From Bacillus andreraoultii (GTDB taxonomy: Bacteria; Bacillota; Bacilli; Bacillales; Caldibacillaceae): a DNA stretch of 64,000 nucleotides. Both the position numbers and the translations under genes were made by a program. Position 1 is the stretch's first letter; every line of letters begins with the position of its first letter. The stretch spans positions 2,221,954 through 2,285,953 of the forward strand of contig NZ_LN868937.1 in assembly GCF_001244735.1 (NCBI RefSeq), given 5' to 3'. Below the pieces are notes generated by a model that saw nothing but the letters and a program-made list of their open reading frames with translations, was not told the DNA's origin and did no database searches. Shown here in pieces: positions 17,276 to 26,807 of this stretch.

Positions 17276-18052
17276 TTATCGTTTCAAATTAACGAGTTCT
17301 TGAAGTATTTCATCCGAAGTTGTAATGATTCTTGTATTTGCCTGAAAACCTCTTTGTGCGACAATCATTTCTGTAAATTCTTCAGATAGGTCTACATTTG
17401 ACATTTCTAATTTACCAGAAACGACAGAAGTCCCTGTAGCTGCTATTGGCGCCCCTGAGTTACCTGTTTGTTGGTAAAGGTTTCCTCCAACACTTTCAAG
17501 ACCACCTGAATTGTTAAATGATACTACTTGGATTGTTCCTTTATTAGTCGGTGTAGCATTCACGACTCCAACAATAGATCCGTCAGGTGAAATACTAAAA
17601 CTTTCCACACCAGTAATTGTAATAGGTGCATTATTCGTTCCTAGTACTTTATAACCTTCTGAATTTACAAGTGTACCATCATCATCAAGATAAAAGTTTC
17701 CTGCACGGCTAAAATATTTTGTTGCACCACCATCCTTACTTAAAACAAAATACCCATCACCAGATATTGCTAAATCAAGTGTTCGTCCTGTTGTTTGCAT
17801 ACTACCTGGTTCATGAATCGTGTCAATTGAAGAGATAGATGAACCTAAGCCTACTTGTTTTGCATTTGTCCCACCCATATTTCCATTTGGTGCAGAAGCG
17901 CCTGCAACTAGCTGGCTAATTTCATTTTTAAAGGTCACTCTCCCTTTTTTAAATCCATACGTACTTACATTGGCGATATTATTTCCAATGACGTCTAGTT
18001 TCGTTTGCATATTTTTCATCCCTGTAATTCCTGAGTACATCGATCTAAGCAT
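17276..18052 (-). CDS. flgE: Flagellar hook protein FlgE
   Basis: A 258-residue hook protein; in Bacillus this gene was formerly called flgG. The N-terminal rod/hook motif LDVIGNNIANVSTYGFKKGRVTF and C-terminal EMSNVDLSEEFTEMIVAQRGFQANTRIITTSDEILQ-type helix are both present. The two ends form the coiled-coil D0 domain, with a small D1 between. It is secreted without a signal peptide by the flagellar export gate. It lies downstream of flgD (hook cap) and the TIGR02530-type gene. The Cys needed for hook crosslinking in Spirochetes is absent, as expected. Confidence 0.96.
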   Translation of the reverse strand: MLRSMYSGITGMKNMQTKLDVIGNNIANVSTYGFKKGRVTFKNEISQLVAGASAPNGNMGGTNAKQVGLGSSISSIDTIHEPGSMQTTGRTLDLAISGDGYFVLSKDGGATKYFSRAGNFYLDDDGTLVNSEGYKVLGTNNAPITITGVESFSISPDGSIVGVVNATPTNKGTIQVVSFNNSGGLESVGGNLYQQTGNSGAPIAATGTSVVSGKLEMSNVDLSEEFTEMIVAQRGFQANTRIITTSDEILQELVNLKR

Positions 18053-18130
18053 ATGAATACTCTCCTCTCAATTTTTATGCTTGCCTCTGTCATTCAGCAA
18101 GACATGGCTTTCCTATAAGGTCCAGCCTTT

Positions 18131-18514
18131 TTATATAATTATCGTTCCATTAATATTTGTAAATATTTGCGAGCTAGCCTCTGTTCTGTCCATCGCTGTT
18201 ATCACCGTATTATTTTTTGCACTAACGATTAATGCAGCTTGATCTAATAAGACTAACGACTCATTAACACCCATTTTTCTTGCTTGATTTAACTTTTCGT
18301 CAATCTTCTTCCAATCATCCGAACTAATATTTATCTCTCGCTCAGCTAATCGTAATTTTGCATGCTTACTTATTGTTAAATTCGTTTGTTCTTGCACGGA
18401 TTCTTGCAAATGTGATGCAAAGCTTTGATTTGTTTTTATTTGTTCAGCTTGATTGTTTTTTCGCTGAGTATTTTGTATCCCTATGGGTGGAATGAACGAT
18501 TTTTGTATATGCAT
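18131..18514 (-). CDS. Flagellar operon protein of the TIGR02530 type (function unknown)
   Basis: A 127-residue protein from the ATG at 18514, with AGGGG eight bases upstream; a TTG at 18547 lacks an SD. The C-terminal two thirds carry the pattern ISKHAKLRLAEREI, then GVNESLVLLDQAALIVSAKNNTVITAMDR and a hydrophobic end TNINGTIII, which I recognise as the family described only as a flagellar operon protein, found between flgD and flgE in many Bacilli and Clostridia. Position here is exactly that. Location suggests a role in hook assembly, but this is inference. Confidence 0.88.
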   Translation of the reverse strand: MHIQKSFIPPIGIQNTQRKNNQAEQIKTNQSFASHLQESVQEQTNLTISKHAKLRLAEREINISSDDWKKIDEKLNQARKMGVNESLVLLDQAALIVSAKNNTVITAMDRTEASSQIFTNINGTIII

Positions 18515-18559
18515 TCCTTCATCCCCTAACTTTTGGGCTATATTCAATTTTTAACTTAC

Positions 18560-19204
18560 TTAAGCAAGTTCAATCGAGATAATTTGGTTATTCGTCAATT
18601 TTGTCTGATTTTCATCATTTACTTGATAATAGATTATCCCATCCTTTTGAGTAATTGAGTTAACGACACCACTTTTTACTATGCCATTATCTTCCCAACC
18701 TACTTTTTTTCCAATAACATAACTTGCATTTGCAATGGGATTTTCACTTGACTTACTAGATACTTCTGAGATATTACCCGCTGTTAATTCAGTACCATCT
18801 TGAAGAAAGAATTTAACACCATCCTCAGTAAATTTAATTAAGCTAATAACACCTTTTCCGCTTTCTATAAGAGGTTTCTCTTTCTCATTCTCACTAGGAG
18901 TAATTCGATCCCAATGTACCTCTTTTCCTAAAAGTGAATGATATGAAAAAAGTTGTTGTTCTTTTTGTACGTTGACTAGTTCTTTAATAGATTCTCCCAT
19001 CGATATTGCTTGTTCAAGTTGTGAAAAAGTTGCCATTTGAGAAATAAATTCTTTATCTTGCATAGGATTAAGCGGATCTTGATTTTGCAATTGGGTAATT
19101 AATAATTTTAAAAAGGCATCTTTTCCGAGTGTGTTCGTATTTGTAGATTGGGTTTCTTTTTTTGCGTTGGACAAATAGTAACTTGAATCAATCGTATTTG
19201 TCAT
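18560..19204 (-). CDS. flgD: Hook assembly scaffold/cap protein FlgD
   Basis: A 214-residue hook-cap protein. The N-terminal FlgD signature is clear: LGKDAFLKLLITQLQNQDPLNPMQDKEFISQMATFSQLEQ-type region (residues about 25-65). The remainder forms a beta-rich extension (DGTELTAGNISEV and GIIYYQVNDENQTKL) that is longer than B. subtilis FlgD (about 140 residues) and closer to proteobacterial length. It is exported to cap the growing hook. It sits 8 bp after fliK and directly upstream of the TIGR02530-type gene and flgE. Confidence 0.95.
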   Translation of the reverse strand: MTNTIDSSYYLSNAKKETQSTNTNTLGKDAFLKLLITQLQNQDPLNPMQDKEFISQMATFSQLEQAISMGESIKELVNVQKEQQLFSYHSLLGKEVHWDRITPSENEKEKPLIESGKGVISLIKFTEDGVKFFLQDGTELTAGNISEVSSKSSENPIANASYVIGKKVGWEDNGIVKSGVVNSITQKDGIIYYQVNDENQTKLTNNQIISIELA

Positions 19205-19212
19205 TAAATCAC

Positions 19213-20577
19213 CTAAATTTCATAATTTAATAATTTATCAATAAATGTCTCTAAAAAATTATCTTCACTTTTATCATGCTGTTCTTCTTGTTGTTGCTGG
19301 TTTTCAGACTGCTCTCTATTTTGCTTTTGATTACTTTGTTCATTGTACGCCTCTTGCCTAAGATCGTTCGTTATGTCAATCCTCGAAACATTAACATTTT
19401 GTTGAACTAGAGCATGCTTTAAGGCATGAATTTGTGATTCGAGTATTTCTTTCGCACCAACGGTTGTAGACGTTATTTTCGCAACTAATTCATTTTGTTG
19501 CTGGATGAGCTCAATCTTTAATGTTCCGAGATGATCGGGCTTTAATTGAATCGTTAATTTTTGCATTTGTCCATTTTGATAAAATTTGCTTCTTGCTACT
19601 ATCGATTCAAAGTCTTTAACAAAACGTTCCATTGTTATAGGTTGATTTTGATCATCGAGAATTTCTATTGTTCCTGCAACCGATGAAGGCGAAGTGAGCT
19701 GTTGTAATTGAATCGGTTTAACTTCGGTCATCTCCCCCGTTTGTTTCGGTAAAGGGAGTGGTTGATTCTCATTGTCAGTACGACTTAAGTTTGATACAGC
19801 TTGCGAAACAATTAGTTCTATTTTGTTGTTCGTTACTTGTCCATCTACTTGATTTCCTTGATTCTCGAGATTTTGTTTTAGAATGAGTAGCGTTGGCTGT
19901 TTGTTCCGAAACACAGATAGGTCAGCTATTTTTTCATGATTCACTAACGGACGAAATGCCGTTTCCAATATATTAAACTTCTCATTATTCTTCTGAAGCT
20001 GCTGAACATAATTTTTTAGTCCTTGCTGTTGTTCCTCTGTTAAAGGGACGCTTTGTCCTTCACTCATCTCCATTAGTTGATATAAAGTTGATATTATTTT
20101 CAATACATTCGACAGATCGGTTTCGTTCGTATTTTTCACAACTGTCGATAAGTCAAATTGACTTAAAAACTGTACGAAACTAACGATAATTGAAACATCC
20201 AATTGAGTAGGATCATTTAAGTTAATTAGGTCCATGACGTTATTAGAAGTTTCACTTATTTCTAATCCATCGTTACTATTTTGTTCAATATTTCCCTCTC
20301 CATTTTCAAAAACTGAGGAAAGGACTTTTTTAATCGAGTCCAATAATGAATCTTTTGACATATTTATCATTTCTAGTATGTTATCAAAGAATTGCTGTTG
20401 ATTTTTACCCATAGGTGTGTTAGTAAAATCTTGATTAAACCCAGTTTCCATATTATTGATCATTAAAAAGTTAAGTAAATTAGAAAATTCCCCTGCTTTC
20501 CCAGCACTCTTTGTTTCCAAATTAATCGGTTTATTACTAATTAACAAGGGATGCGGTCCAACGTTTACACAGAACAT
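19213..20577 (-). CDS. fliK: Flagellar hook-length control protein FliK
   Basis: A 454-residue molecular ruler that measures hook length and triggers FlhB substrate switching. The conserved C-terminal Flg_hook domain is visible as QKLTIQLKPDHLGTLKIELI and HALKHALVQQNVNVSRIDI, followed by a Gln/Glu-rich tail. The long N-terminal part is low in conserved motifs, rich in Asn, Gln and Leu, as expected of a ruler. The ATG at 20577 follows an AAGGAGGTGA site; an upstream in-frame start would include the SD. It is preceded by ylxF. Confidence 0.94.
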   Translation of the reverse strand: MFCVNVGPHPLLISNKPINLETKSAGKAGEFSNLLNFLMINNMETGFNQDFTNTPMGKNQQQFFDNILEMINMSKDSLLDSIKKVLSSVFENGEGNIEQNSNDGLEISETSNNVMDLINLNDPTQLDVSIIVSFVQFLSQFDLSTVVKNTNETDLSNVLKIISTLYQLMEMSEGQSVPLTEEQQQGLKNYVQQLQKNNEKFNILETAFRPLVNHEKIADLSVFRNKQPTLLILKQNLENQGNQVDGQVTNNKIELIVSQAVSNLSRTDNENQPLPLPKQTGEMTEVKPIQLQQLTSPSSVAGTIEILDDQNQPITMERFVKDFESIVARSKFYQNGQMQKLTIQLKPDHLGTLKIELIQQQNELVAKITSTTVGAKEILESQIHALKHALVQQNVNVSRIDITNDLRQEAYNEQSNQKQNREQSENQQQQEEQHDKSEDNFLETFIDKLLNYEI

Positions 20578-20608
20578 TATTTCACCTCCTTTCAAAGTTT
20601 TTTAAACT

Positions 20609-21199
20609 TCAGCTACTTTTTGATAACTTACCTGTAAATTTCGCTGCATTTTCTGCTGTCATATTTTCAAGTATGGAGGCTAATGTTTCATCCTTTAATT
20701 GAGACATAATGCTTAAGGCTGTTGGTTCATCCATTTGAGTTAATATGGCAGCAGCGTTTTTTGGTTTCATTTTTTCATAAGTTTTAATGATATCTTTACT
20801 AGAGGTATCTGTTTGTTTCTTAGTACCCTCATCTAAAGCTTTTTCTTGTTCAGATTCTAATCTGGATTTTTCCTCTTCTAAACTTGCAATTTCTTGATCC
20901 TTTTTCTCTAATTCTGCCTGTAAATCTTGTACTTTTTTTTCTTGATTTTTTAAGTTTGCCTGAAGTTTATTTAATTGTTGCTCATATTGATCTGGTGCGT
21001 TCTTAACATTTGCCTCACTAGGAAACAAAGAGCCAATCACTGGTATTTTTGATGCTTCTTGAAAAACATTTACCCCGGAAACTGTCGCTATTACAAGAAG
21101 GATAGTTAAAATGATTAGTAAAGGTAAAATTAAATAATATAAAATTTTTTTCAAGAAGGACGGTTTATTTTCCTTTATCAATTCCTCATTTTTTTTCAT
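20609..21199 (-). CDS. ylxF: MotE-like coiled-coil membrane protein YlxF
   Basis: A 196-residue protein with a basic N-terminus, one transmembrane helix (KILYYLILPLLIILTILLVI), a long coiled coil (residues about 75-130, LNKLQANLKNQEKKVQDLQ) and a C-terminal MgtE_N-like helical domain (KNAAAILTQMDEPTALSIM). This is the layout of YlxF/MotE proteins, thought to act as a flagellar-assembly or stator-related chaperone. I start at the ATG at 21199, after the fliJ stop; the SD is the GGGAG in the fliJ 3' end with a long spacing of 13. It lies between fliJ and fliK. Confidence 0.9.
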   Translation of the reverse strand: MKKNEELIKENKPSFLKKILYYLILPLLIILTILLVIATVSGVNVFQEASKIPVIGSLFPSEANVKNAPDQYEQQLNKLQANLKNQEKKVQDLQAELEKKDQEIASLEEEKSRLESEQEKALDEGTKKQTDTSSKDIIKTYEKMKPKNAAAILTQMDEPTALSIMSQLKDETLASILENMTAENAAKFTGKLSKSS

Positions 21200-21206
21200 T
21201 GTGACA

Positions 21207-21647
21207 TTACTTCTCCCTTGCCACGATTTGCATCGATAATTCATCCATTACTTTACGATCTTCCATGTTTAATATGTGAATATATTTTTCGTATTCTTTA
21301 TTTTTCATTTTTTCCATTTTCTTTACTTCGATATTTTTTTCAACTAAAACTTGTTTTTCCAATTGCATATTATTTCTCGCTTGAAATACTAACTTTTGAT
21401 AATAATCGATTTCTCTCTCAAGATTCATTAAGTATTTCTGTTGCATACGAATCTCTTGGATGCGAACACCTGTTTTTATTCTTTCTTCCAGTTGACCTTC
21501 AAGTGTTTCCTTTTGTTTTAATCGTTCATATAAAAATTCAGCAACTTCTTCAAATTTTCTAATTGACTTTTCGTACGTATAAGCCTGCTCTTCTTTTTCT
21601 CGTTCCCGTAACTCTAAAACTTTTTGAAGCTTGTAATTAAATTTCAT
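21207..21647 (-). CDS. fliJ: Flagellar export chaperone FliJ
   Basis: A 146-residue highly charged alpha-helical coiled-coil protein, the expected form of FliJ, which inserts into the FliI hexamer and links it to FlhA. The pattern FNYKLQKVLELREREKEEQA at the N-terminus is typical of Bacillus FliJ. No other domain is seen. The ATG overlaps the fliI stop by 4 bp, as in most flagellar operons. Confidence 0.94.
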   Translation of the reverse strand: MKFNYKLQKVLELREREKEEQAYTYEKSIRKFEEVAEFLYERLKQKETLEGQLEERIKTGVRIQEIRMQQKYLMNLEREIDYYQKLVFQARNNMQLEKQVLVEKNIEVKKMEKMKNKEYEKYIHILNMEDRKVMDELSMQIVAREK

Positions 21648-22966
21648 TCATCATCACCTATGAACAGTTCATTTAAGTGAGAAATACTTTCCTCTATTGA
21701 AACTTTCTTATCTGTCCTTTGTTTCAAATACGAAATAATTTTAGGATAATATTCAATCGCTTCATCTATTTCTTTTGAAGAACCTTTTTTATATGCACCT
21801 ATATTAATTAAATCTTCAGATTGAACATACGTATTTAAAATATCACGAAGCCGGTTTGCAACATTTTGATGCTCTTTCGTGGCTAATTCACTCATTAAAC
21901 GGCTTATGCTCTTCAAAACGTTTATCGCAGGGTATTGTCCCTTATTAGCGAGATTCCGATCGAGCACAATATGACCGTCTAAAATCCCTCGAACAGTATC
22001 TGCAATTGGCTCATTAAAATCATCACCGTCAACAAGTACAGTATAAATTGCTGTTATCGAACCTTTTGCATTTGTACCCGTTCTTTCCAGTAATATCGGT
22101 AACATAGAAAAAACGGATGGTGTATAACCTTTCGTTGCTGGTGGTTCACCTGTAGCTAAACCAACTTCTCTTTGAGCCATTGCAATCCGAGTAACAGAGT
22201 CCATCATTAACATGACATTAAAACCTTTATCTCGATAATATTCTGCTATCGCAGTTGCTGTATACGCACCTTTAATTCGCATAAGTGCAGGTTGATCACT
22301 TGTAGCCGCAACAACGATTGAACGTTGTAAGCCTTCAGGACCTAGATCTCGTTCAATAAATTCGCGAACTTCGCGACCCCTTTCACCGATTAATGCAATC
22401 ACATTTAAGTCGGCCTTTGTATTTCTTGCAATCATTCCTAATAATGTACTTTTACCGACACCACTACCAGCAAAGATTCCGATGCGCTGCCCTTTACCAA
22501 TTGTTAATAATCCGTCAATTGCTCGAACACCTACTTCTAAAACCTCTTTTATAGGCGGACGATTTAATGGATTAGGAGGCTTCTGATCAGTTGGCCAACT
22601 CTGTAAATTATTTGGTAATATCGAACCATCCAAAGGTTTCCCTAGTGAATCGAGAACTTTACCTAGAAGCGCTTGTCCGACTTTTATCTCCAATGGTTTT
22701 TCTGTACTTTCAACCAACCATCCAGGTGCAATATCATTGACCGTTGTAAAAGGCATTATGAATACATTTTCATCTTTAAACCCAACAACTTCCCCTAAGA
22801 TTCTCTTCTTATCTTTTTGGGTTTGAGAATAGATATAACATATATCACCAATTGAGCATATTGGTCCTCTAGATTCAATCATTATTCCAACAACTTGTTT
22901 TACACGTCCATATCGTTTATACGTATCGATTGAGGGTATATGATTTAACAAGTCGATTGCTTTCAT
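21644..22966 (-). CDS. fliI: Flagellum-specific export ATPase FliI
   Basis: A 440-residue F1-beta-like ATPase energising flagellar protein export. Walker A is GIFAGSGVGKSTLLGMIARN, the catalytic Glu is in LIGERGREVREF, Walker B is VMLMMDSVTRIAMAQRE, and the family signature is PSVFSMLPILLERTG. The N-terminal beta-barrel and C-terminal helical domains are complete. It overlaps fliH and fliJ by 4 bp each, so the H-I-J complex is translationally coupled. Confidence 0.98.
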   Translation of the reverse strand: MKAIDLLNHIPSIDTYKRYGRVKQVVGIMIESRGPICSIGDICYIYSQTQKDKKRILGEVVGFKDENVFIMPFTTVNDIAPGWLVESTEKPLEIKVGQALLGKVLDSLGKPLDGSILPNNLQSWPTDQKPPNPLNRPPIKEVLEVGVRAIDGLLTIGKGQRIGIFAGSGVGKSTLLGMIARNTKADLNVIALIGERGREVREFIERDLGPEGLQRSIVVAATSDQPALMRIKGAYTATAIAEYYRDKGFNVMLMMDSVTRIAMAQREVGLATGEPPATKGYTPSVFSMLPILLERTGTNAKGSITAIYTVLVDGDDFNEPIADTVRGILDGHIVLDRNLANKGQYPAINVLKSISRLMSELATKEHQNVANRLRDILNTYVQSEDLINIGAYKKGSSKEIDEAIEYYPKIISYLKQRTDKKVSIEESISHLNELFIGDDE

Positions 22967-23730
22967 AAGTCATCACCAGAAAAAAGGTCGAGTAACTTCC
23001 TTTTTAACTCTTGTAGTTGCATATCAATACTTGCATCAATACGTATACCATCAGTCTCAATTACACAACCAAATTCAGTCAAATTCTCATTAGGATAAAT
23101 GTACATTTGACCTTCATGAAAGTACGGAATTAAGTCCCCTTTATTTTCTACAAGTAATTCATACTGGTTAGGATGAACATATAGTTTAATTTCTTTGTAA
23201 TCTTTTACTTCCTCAATTGCTTGTTTTACGATTGATAAAAAAGAAGATCCTGATTCTTGTAATTGTTCACGTAAGATTTTTTCAGCTGCTTTTAAACTGA
23301 GTGTTAATATTGTTTGCTCAGATTTTTCAACACATTGCATATATTCAATCCTTGCTTGATCAACAATACTTTTAGCAAATTGAATAGAATCATTTACTTC
23401 TTCATATCCCTTTGCACGACCTTCATTAACACCTGTTTCAAATCCTTGAGTTCGAGCTTGTTCAAACGCTTTTTGTTTTTCTTCTTCAAAAGCTACTTTT
23501 TCTTGTTCTATCTGCTGTTTAATTTTATTTGCTTCTAATTTTGCTTGTTTCACAATTTCTTCTGCCTCTAACATCGCTTGCTTTATATAGTTTTCTTTCA
23601 TAATTTGAGACTCAGTGTAAATGTGGTTAGTTCTCTCTTGTTCAATTTTATGATTAACGGTTAAATACCGAATAGAAATTTTTTTTCCTTCTAATTGGCC
23701 TGTATAATCTTTTTTAATCACATTAGACAA
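22963..23730 (-). CDS. fliH: Flagellar export ATPase regulator FliH
   Basis: A 255-residue stator-like regulator of FliI. The N-terminal half is a long charged helix (KQAMLEAEEIVKQAKLEANK) resembling V/F-type ATPase peripheral stalks with small-residue repeats (GFETGVNEGRAKGYEE), followed by the FliH/NolV C-terminal domain (AAEKILREQL, VKDYKEIKLYVHP). I choose the TTG at 23730, nine bases after the GGAGGTG near the fliG end; a TTG at 23757 would lie before that SD. It overlaps the fliG stop by 8 bp. Confidence 0.93.
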   Translation of the reverse strand: MSNVIKKDYTGQLEGKKISIRYLTVNHKIEQERTNHIYTESQIMKENYIKQAMLEAEEIVKQAKLEANKIKQQIEQEKVAFEEEKQKAFEQARTQGFETGVNEGRAKGYEEVNDSIQFAKSIVDQARIEYMQCVEKSEQTILTLSLKAAEKILREQLQESGSSFLSIVKQAIEEVKDYKEIKLYVHPNQYELLVENKGDLIPYFHEGQMYIYPNENLTEFGCVIETDGIRIDASIDMQLQELKRKLLDLFSGDDL

Positions 23731-24733
23731 TGATATCGTCACCTCCACCACGGACAATGACTATTTCACCAGCATCTTCTAATCTTCGAATAATAGCAAC
23801 TATTCTTCCTTGAGCTTCTTCTACATCACGCAAACGAACAGGACCCATAATTTCCAATTCTTCTTTAAATGTTTCTTGCATCCTCGTAGACATATTTCTG
23901 AATATAATTTCTTTTACTTCATCACTAGCCACTTTTAAAGCAAGCATTAAGTCTTCATTTTCGCAGTCTCTAATAATCATCTGTATTGCACGATTATCTA
24001 AAGTGACAATATCTTCAAATACGAACATTCGTTTCTTAATCTCTTCTGCTAAAGCTGGGTCTTTCTTCTCTAAATCTTCTAATATAGTCCGTTCAGTTGT
24101 ACGATCTACACCATTTAAAACTTCAACAATTGATTCAATTCCACCGGTTTGCGTGTAATCATGTGTTAATGTTGCTGAAAGCTTTTGCTCTAAAATTTGT
24201 TCAACTTCATAAATAACCTCTGGAGACGTACTTTCCATCAAAGCAATACGTCTAGCAACATCTGCCTGCATTTCTTCTGGCAGATTAGACAGTATTTGAG
24301 ATGCTTGAGTAGCGTCTAAGTAGGAAAGAATTAAAGCAATTGTTTGTGGATGTTCATTCTGAATAAAATTCAAAATTTGATTAGGGTCTGCTTTTCTGGC
24401 AAAGTCAAAAGGCCGAACTTGAAGTGATGATGTTAATCGATTTAAAATCGATGTCGCTTGTTCTTCCCCTAACGCTTTTTCTAAAATTATTTTTGCAAAA
24501 CCTATACCGCCCTGAGTTATATAATCTTGCGCTAAAGCTAAATTATGAAACTCTTCAATTACCTCAACTTTTTTATCTGCTGTGACATTTTTAATTGTCG
24601 AAATTTCTAATGTTAACTTTTCGATTTCTTCCTCTGTTAAATGTTTATATATAGAAGCCGAGGCATCGGGTCCGAGCGAAATAAGAAGAATTGCTGCTTT
24701 CTGTTTTCCAGTTAATCCTTTTTTTCCGGCCAA
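23723..24733 (-). CDS. fliG: Flagellar motor switch protein FliG
   Basis: A 336-residue C-ring protein that contacts FliF and the stator. The N-terminal domain begins GLTGKQKAAILLISLGPDASASIYKHL. The middle armadillo repeat contains NEHPQTIALILSYLD (the EHPQ motif), and the C-terminal torque domain shows FVFEDIVTLDNRAIQMIIRDC with the charged torque helix following. The start is a TTG after a run of G, TAAAGTAAG upstream. FliF ends 15 bp before it. Confidence 0.98.
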   Translation of the reverse strand: MAGKKGLTGKQKAAILLISLGPDASASIYKHLTEEEIEKLTLEISTIKNVTADKKVEVIEEFHNLALAQDYITQGGIGFAKIILEKALGEEQATSILNRLTSSLQVRPFDFARKADPNQILNFIQNEHPQTIALILSYLDATQASQILSNLPEEMQADVARRIALMESTSPEVIYEVEQILEQKLSATLTHDYTQTGGIESIVEVLNGVDRTTERTILEDLEKKDPALAEEIKKRMFVFEDIVTLDNRAIQMIIRDCENEDLMLALKVASDEVKEIIFRNMSTRMQETFKEELEIMGPVRLRDVEEAQGRIVAIIRRLEDAGEIVIVRGGGDDIIV

Positions 24734-24748
24734 CTTACTTTACCCCCC

Positions 24749-26350
24749 CTAATCTTGAGACAACCATGTCCGAATCAATTTTGCAAATTCATCTGGTCGT
24801 TCCTTTGCCATTTTTTCTATTTGTTTTTTCCTTACTTCCTCTTCAGTGTCGTTAGGCTTATTAACATCTGGTATATCAATTGGTTTTTGTTTTGGAACGA
24901 CAATCACTTCTTCTGGTTCAAATTCATCTTTTCGTTTACGTAAGAAAATGATTCCTAAAACGATAACCAATACGACTAATACGCCTATTAAAATATATCC
25001 CCATAAAGGAAAACTTTTAGTAATTTCAGATTGATCCGATGTAGTTGTTTTTCCTAATAAAGGTTGGAATGTTACTGCTACTTTGCTATTAATATCTTGG
25101 TCTGTTAATTCATTGTTTGTTTCTGTTTTATCGATTGATGTTCGAACGATTGTACTTAATATACTTTGGATTCCTTCTTCAACATCAGCAGAAACAGAAT
25201 TTGGATTTTTTGCATCTGGTGGTTCTACAATTACTTGAATTCCAAGATCTCGTATTTTATATGGACTTTCAACAATTTGTTTACGAATTTTATTCACTTC
25301 ATAATTAATTGTATCTTCTTTTTTTTCATAATCACCATTGCCATTCGTACCTTCTGCATATCCAGTTAAAGTATCGCCATTATCTTCTGCTTGAGGTACT
25401 CCACCTTCACTAGCATTTTCCCCTGTGTAAGTTTCACTAAGATGTTTCGCACTAACTGCTATTCCTTCCACATTCTCATCATCTACTGGTTCTACAAGAT
25501 TTTCCTCCCGACTTTCCTGAGTAAAATCAATATCAGCAGTTACCGATACAACAACTTTGTCTTGACCCATTAAAGTACCTAACATACTTTGAACTTGACG
25601 CTGCAAGTCTCGTTCAATTTCCTTCTTTATTGCATATTGATTTTGGAAATCTGTACCGTTCGTGGAATTATTTCCACTATTTAAGTCGAAGTACTCAAAA
25701 TTTTGATCCATAATGACGATATTATCAGTAGGAAGGTTCGGTACTGATTTTGAAACGAGTGTATAAAGCGCTTTTATTTGTCCTTCTGAAAACTCGTAAC
25801 CTGGTTCAGTAGTTAAGACAATGGAAGCTTGTGCCTCTTCAGTTTGATCTTTGACGAATATCCCTTTATCAGGAAGAGTAATCATGACACTAGCATCTTT
25901 AATTCCGTCAATATTTTTGATCAAATTGCTAATTTCTGTTTGCATCGCATCAATTTTCATTACGTCAAACTCTTTATCTGTCATTCCAAGGCCTGCATTT
26001 TCACTAAAAAAAGAATAATCAATGCTACCTGATTTAGGGATTCCTTCTGCTGCAAGTTCAACTAATAGTGTGTCAACAGATTCTTCAGGTACTTTAATTG
26101 TTGTTCCACCGTCAGCAAGTTCTGATTTTATTCCCTTAGCATCCAGTGCCTCTTTAATACTACCGGTCTCTGCTGGAGTGAGATTACTATATAAAGGAAC
26201 CATTGTCGTTTTCGTTGTAATGACAATAAGGACAGATATAATTGCGATAAATAAAATAATTGATCCGACAAGAATACTTTTTTGACTCTTCGTCCTTTCT
26301 TGCCAATTATTTTTTAATTTCTGTAGTAAGTTCTGTAACCTTTCTTTCAT
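24749..26350 (-). CDS. fliF: Flagellar MS-ring protein FliF
   Basis: A 533-residue MS-ring protein, the first assembled basal-body structure. It has an N-terminal transmembrane helix (SILVGSIILFIAIISVLIVI), a YscJ/FliF ring-building domain (LYSNLTPAETGSIKEALDAKGI), a large periplasmic/extracytoplasmic domain, and a second transmembrane helix (LWGYILIGVLVVLVIVLGII) followed by the short cytoplasmic tail ending PDEFAKLIRTWLSQD that binds FliG. The ATG follows GGAGAGAGATAG. Length matches B. subtilis FliF (536). Confidence 0.98.
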   Translation of the reverse strand: MKERLQNLLQKLKNNWQERTKSQKSILVGSIILFIAIISVLIVITTKTTMVPLYSNLTPAETGSIKEALDAKGIKSELADGGTTIKVPEESVDTLLVELAAEGIPKSGSIDYSFFSENAGLGMTDKEFDVMKIDAMQTEISNLIKNIDGIKDASVMITLPDKGIFVKDQTEEAQASIVLTTEPGYEFSEGQIKALYTLVSKSVPNLPTDNIVIMDQNFEYFDLNSGNNSTNGTDFQNQYAIKKEIERDLQRQVQSMLGTLMGQDKVVVSVTADIDFTQESREENLVEPVDDENVEGIAVSAKHLSETYTGENASEGGVPQAEDNGDTLTGYAEGTNGNGDYEKKEDTINYEVNKIRKQIVESPYKIRDLGIQVIVEPPDAKNPNSVSADVEEGIQSILSTIVRTSIDKTETNNELTDQDINSKVAVTFQPLLGKTTTSDQSEITKSFPLWGYILIGVLVVLVIVLGIIFLRKRKDEFEPEEVIVVPKQKPIDIPDVNKPNDTEEEVRKKQIEKMAKERPDEFAKLIRTWLSQD

Positions 26351-26461
26351 CTATCTCTCTCCGAACAGTTTTATTTTTCACAATAGGAGCTCGCTTTGAC
26401 TTCAAACCAATTCCAAAAAATAGTATGAATCCTAAAGTCACATAAGCACCTATTAAATTTA

Positions 26462-26767
26462 TTACACTTGCATTCGCATAATTTCTTGATATGCTTCAAC
26501 GACTTTATTTCGAACTTCCATTGTTGTTTGTAACGTAATAGTAGCTTTTTGAGAAGCAATCATCACATCATGAAGATTAACATTTTCTCCTAAAGCTAGT
26601 TTCTCTGTTAACTGGTCTGAATTGATTTGCGTTTCATTCACTTCGTTAATTGCATCTTTTAAAAAGTTAGAAAAAGTACTTTGAGTTTTATGAGGAGTAA
26701 CAGTATTTGTATTGTTAGTTTTTAGCGGTTGTATTGCATCATTGAAATTCACTGGATTAATTGCCAT
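26462..26767 (-). CDS. fliE: Flagellar hook-basal body protein FliE
   Basis: A 101-residue MS-ring/rod junction protein. The C-terminal half is diagnostic: FLKDAINEVNETQINSDQLTEK-like helix, then LHDVMIASQKATITLQTTMEVRNKVVEAYQEIMRMQV. It is exported without a signal peptide. It sits between flgC and fliF as usual. The 111-bp gap to fliF holds no gene that I can support. Confidence 0.96.
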   Translation of the reverse strand: MAINPVNFNDAIQPLKTNNTNTVTPHKTQSTFSNFLKDAINEVNETQINSDQLTEKLALGENVNLHDVMIASQKATITLQTTMEVRNKVVEAYQEIMRMQV

Positions 26768-26807
26768 TTGTTAAAAACCCCTTTACCTATTATCAGAAAA
26801 TCCCCAA

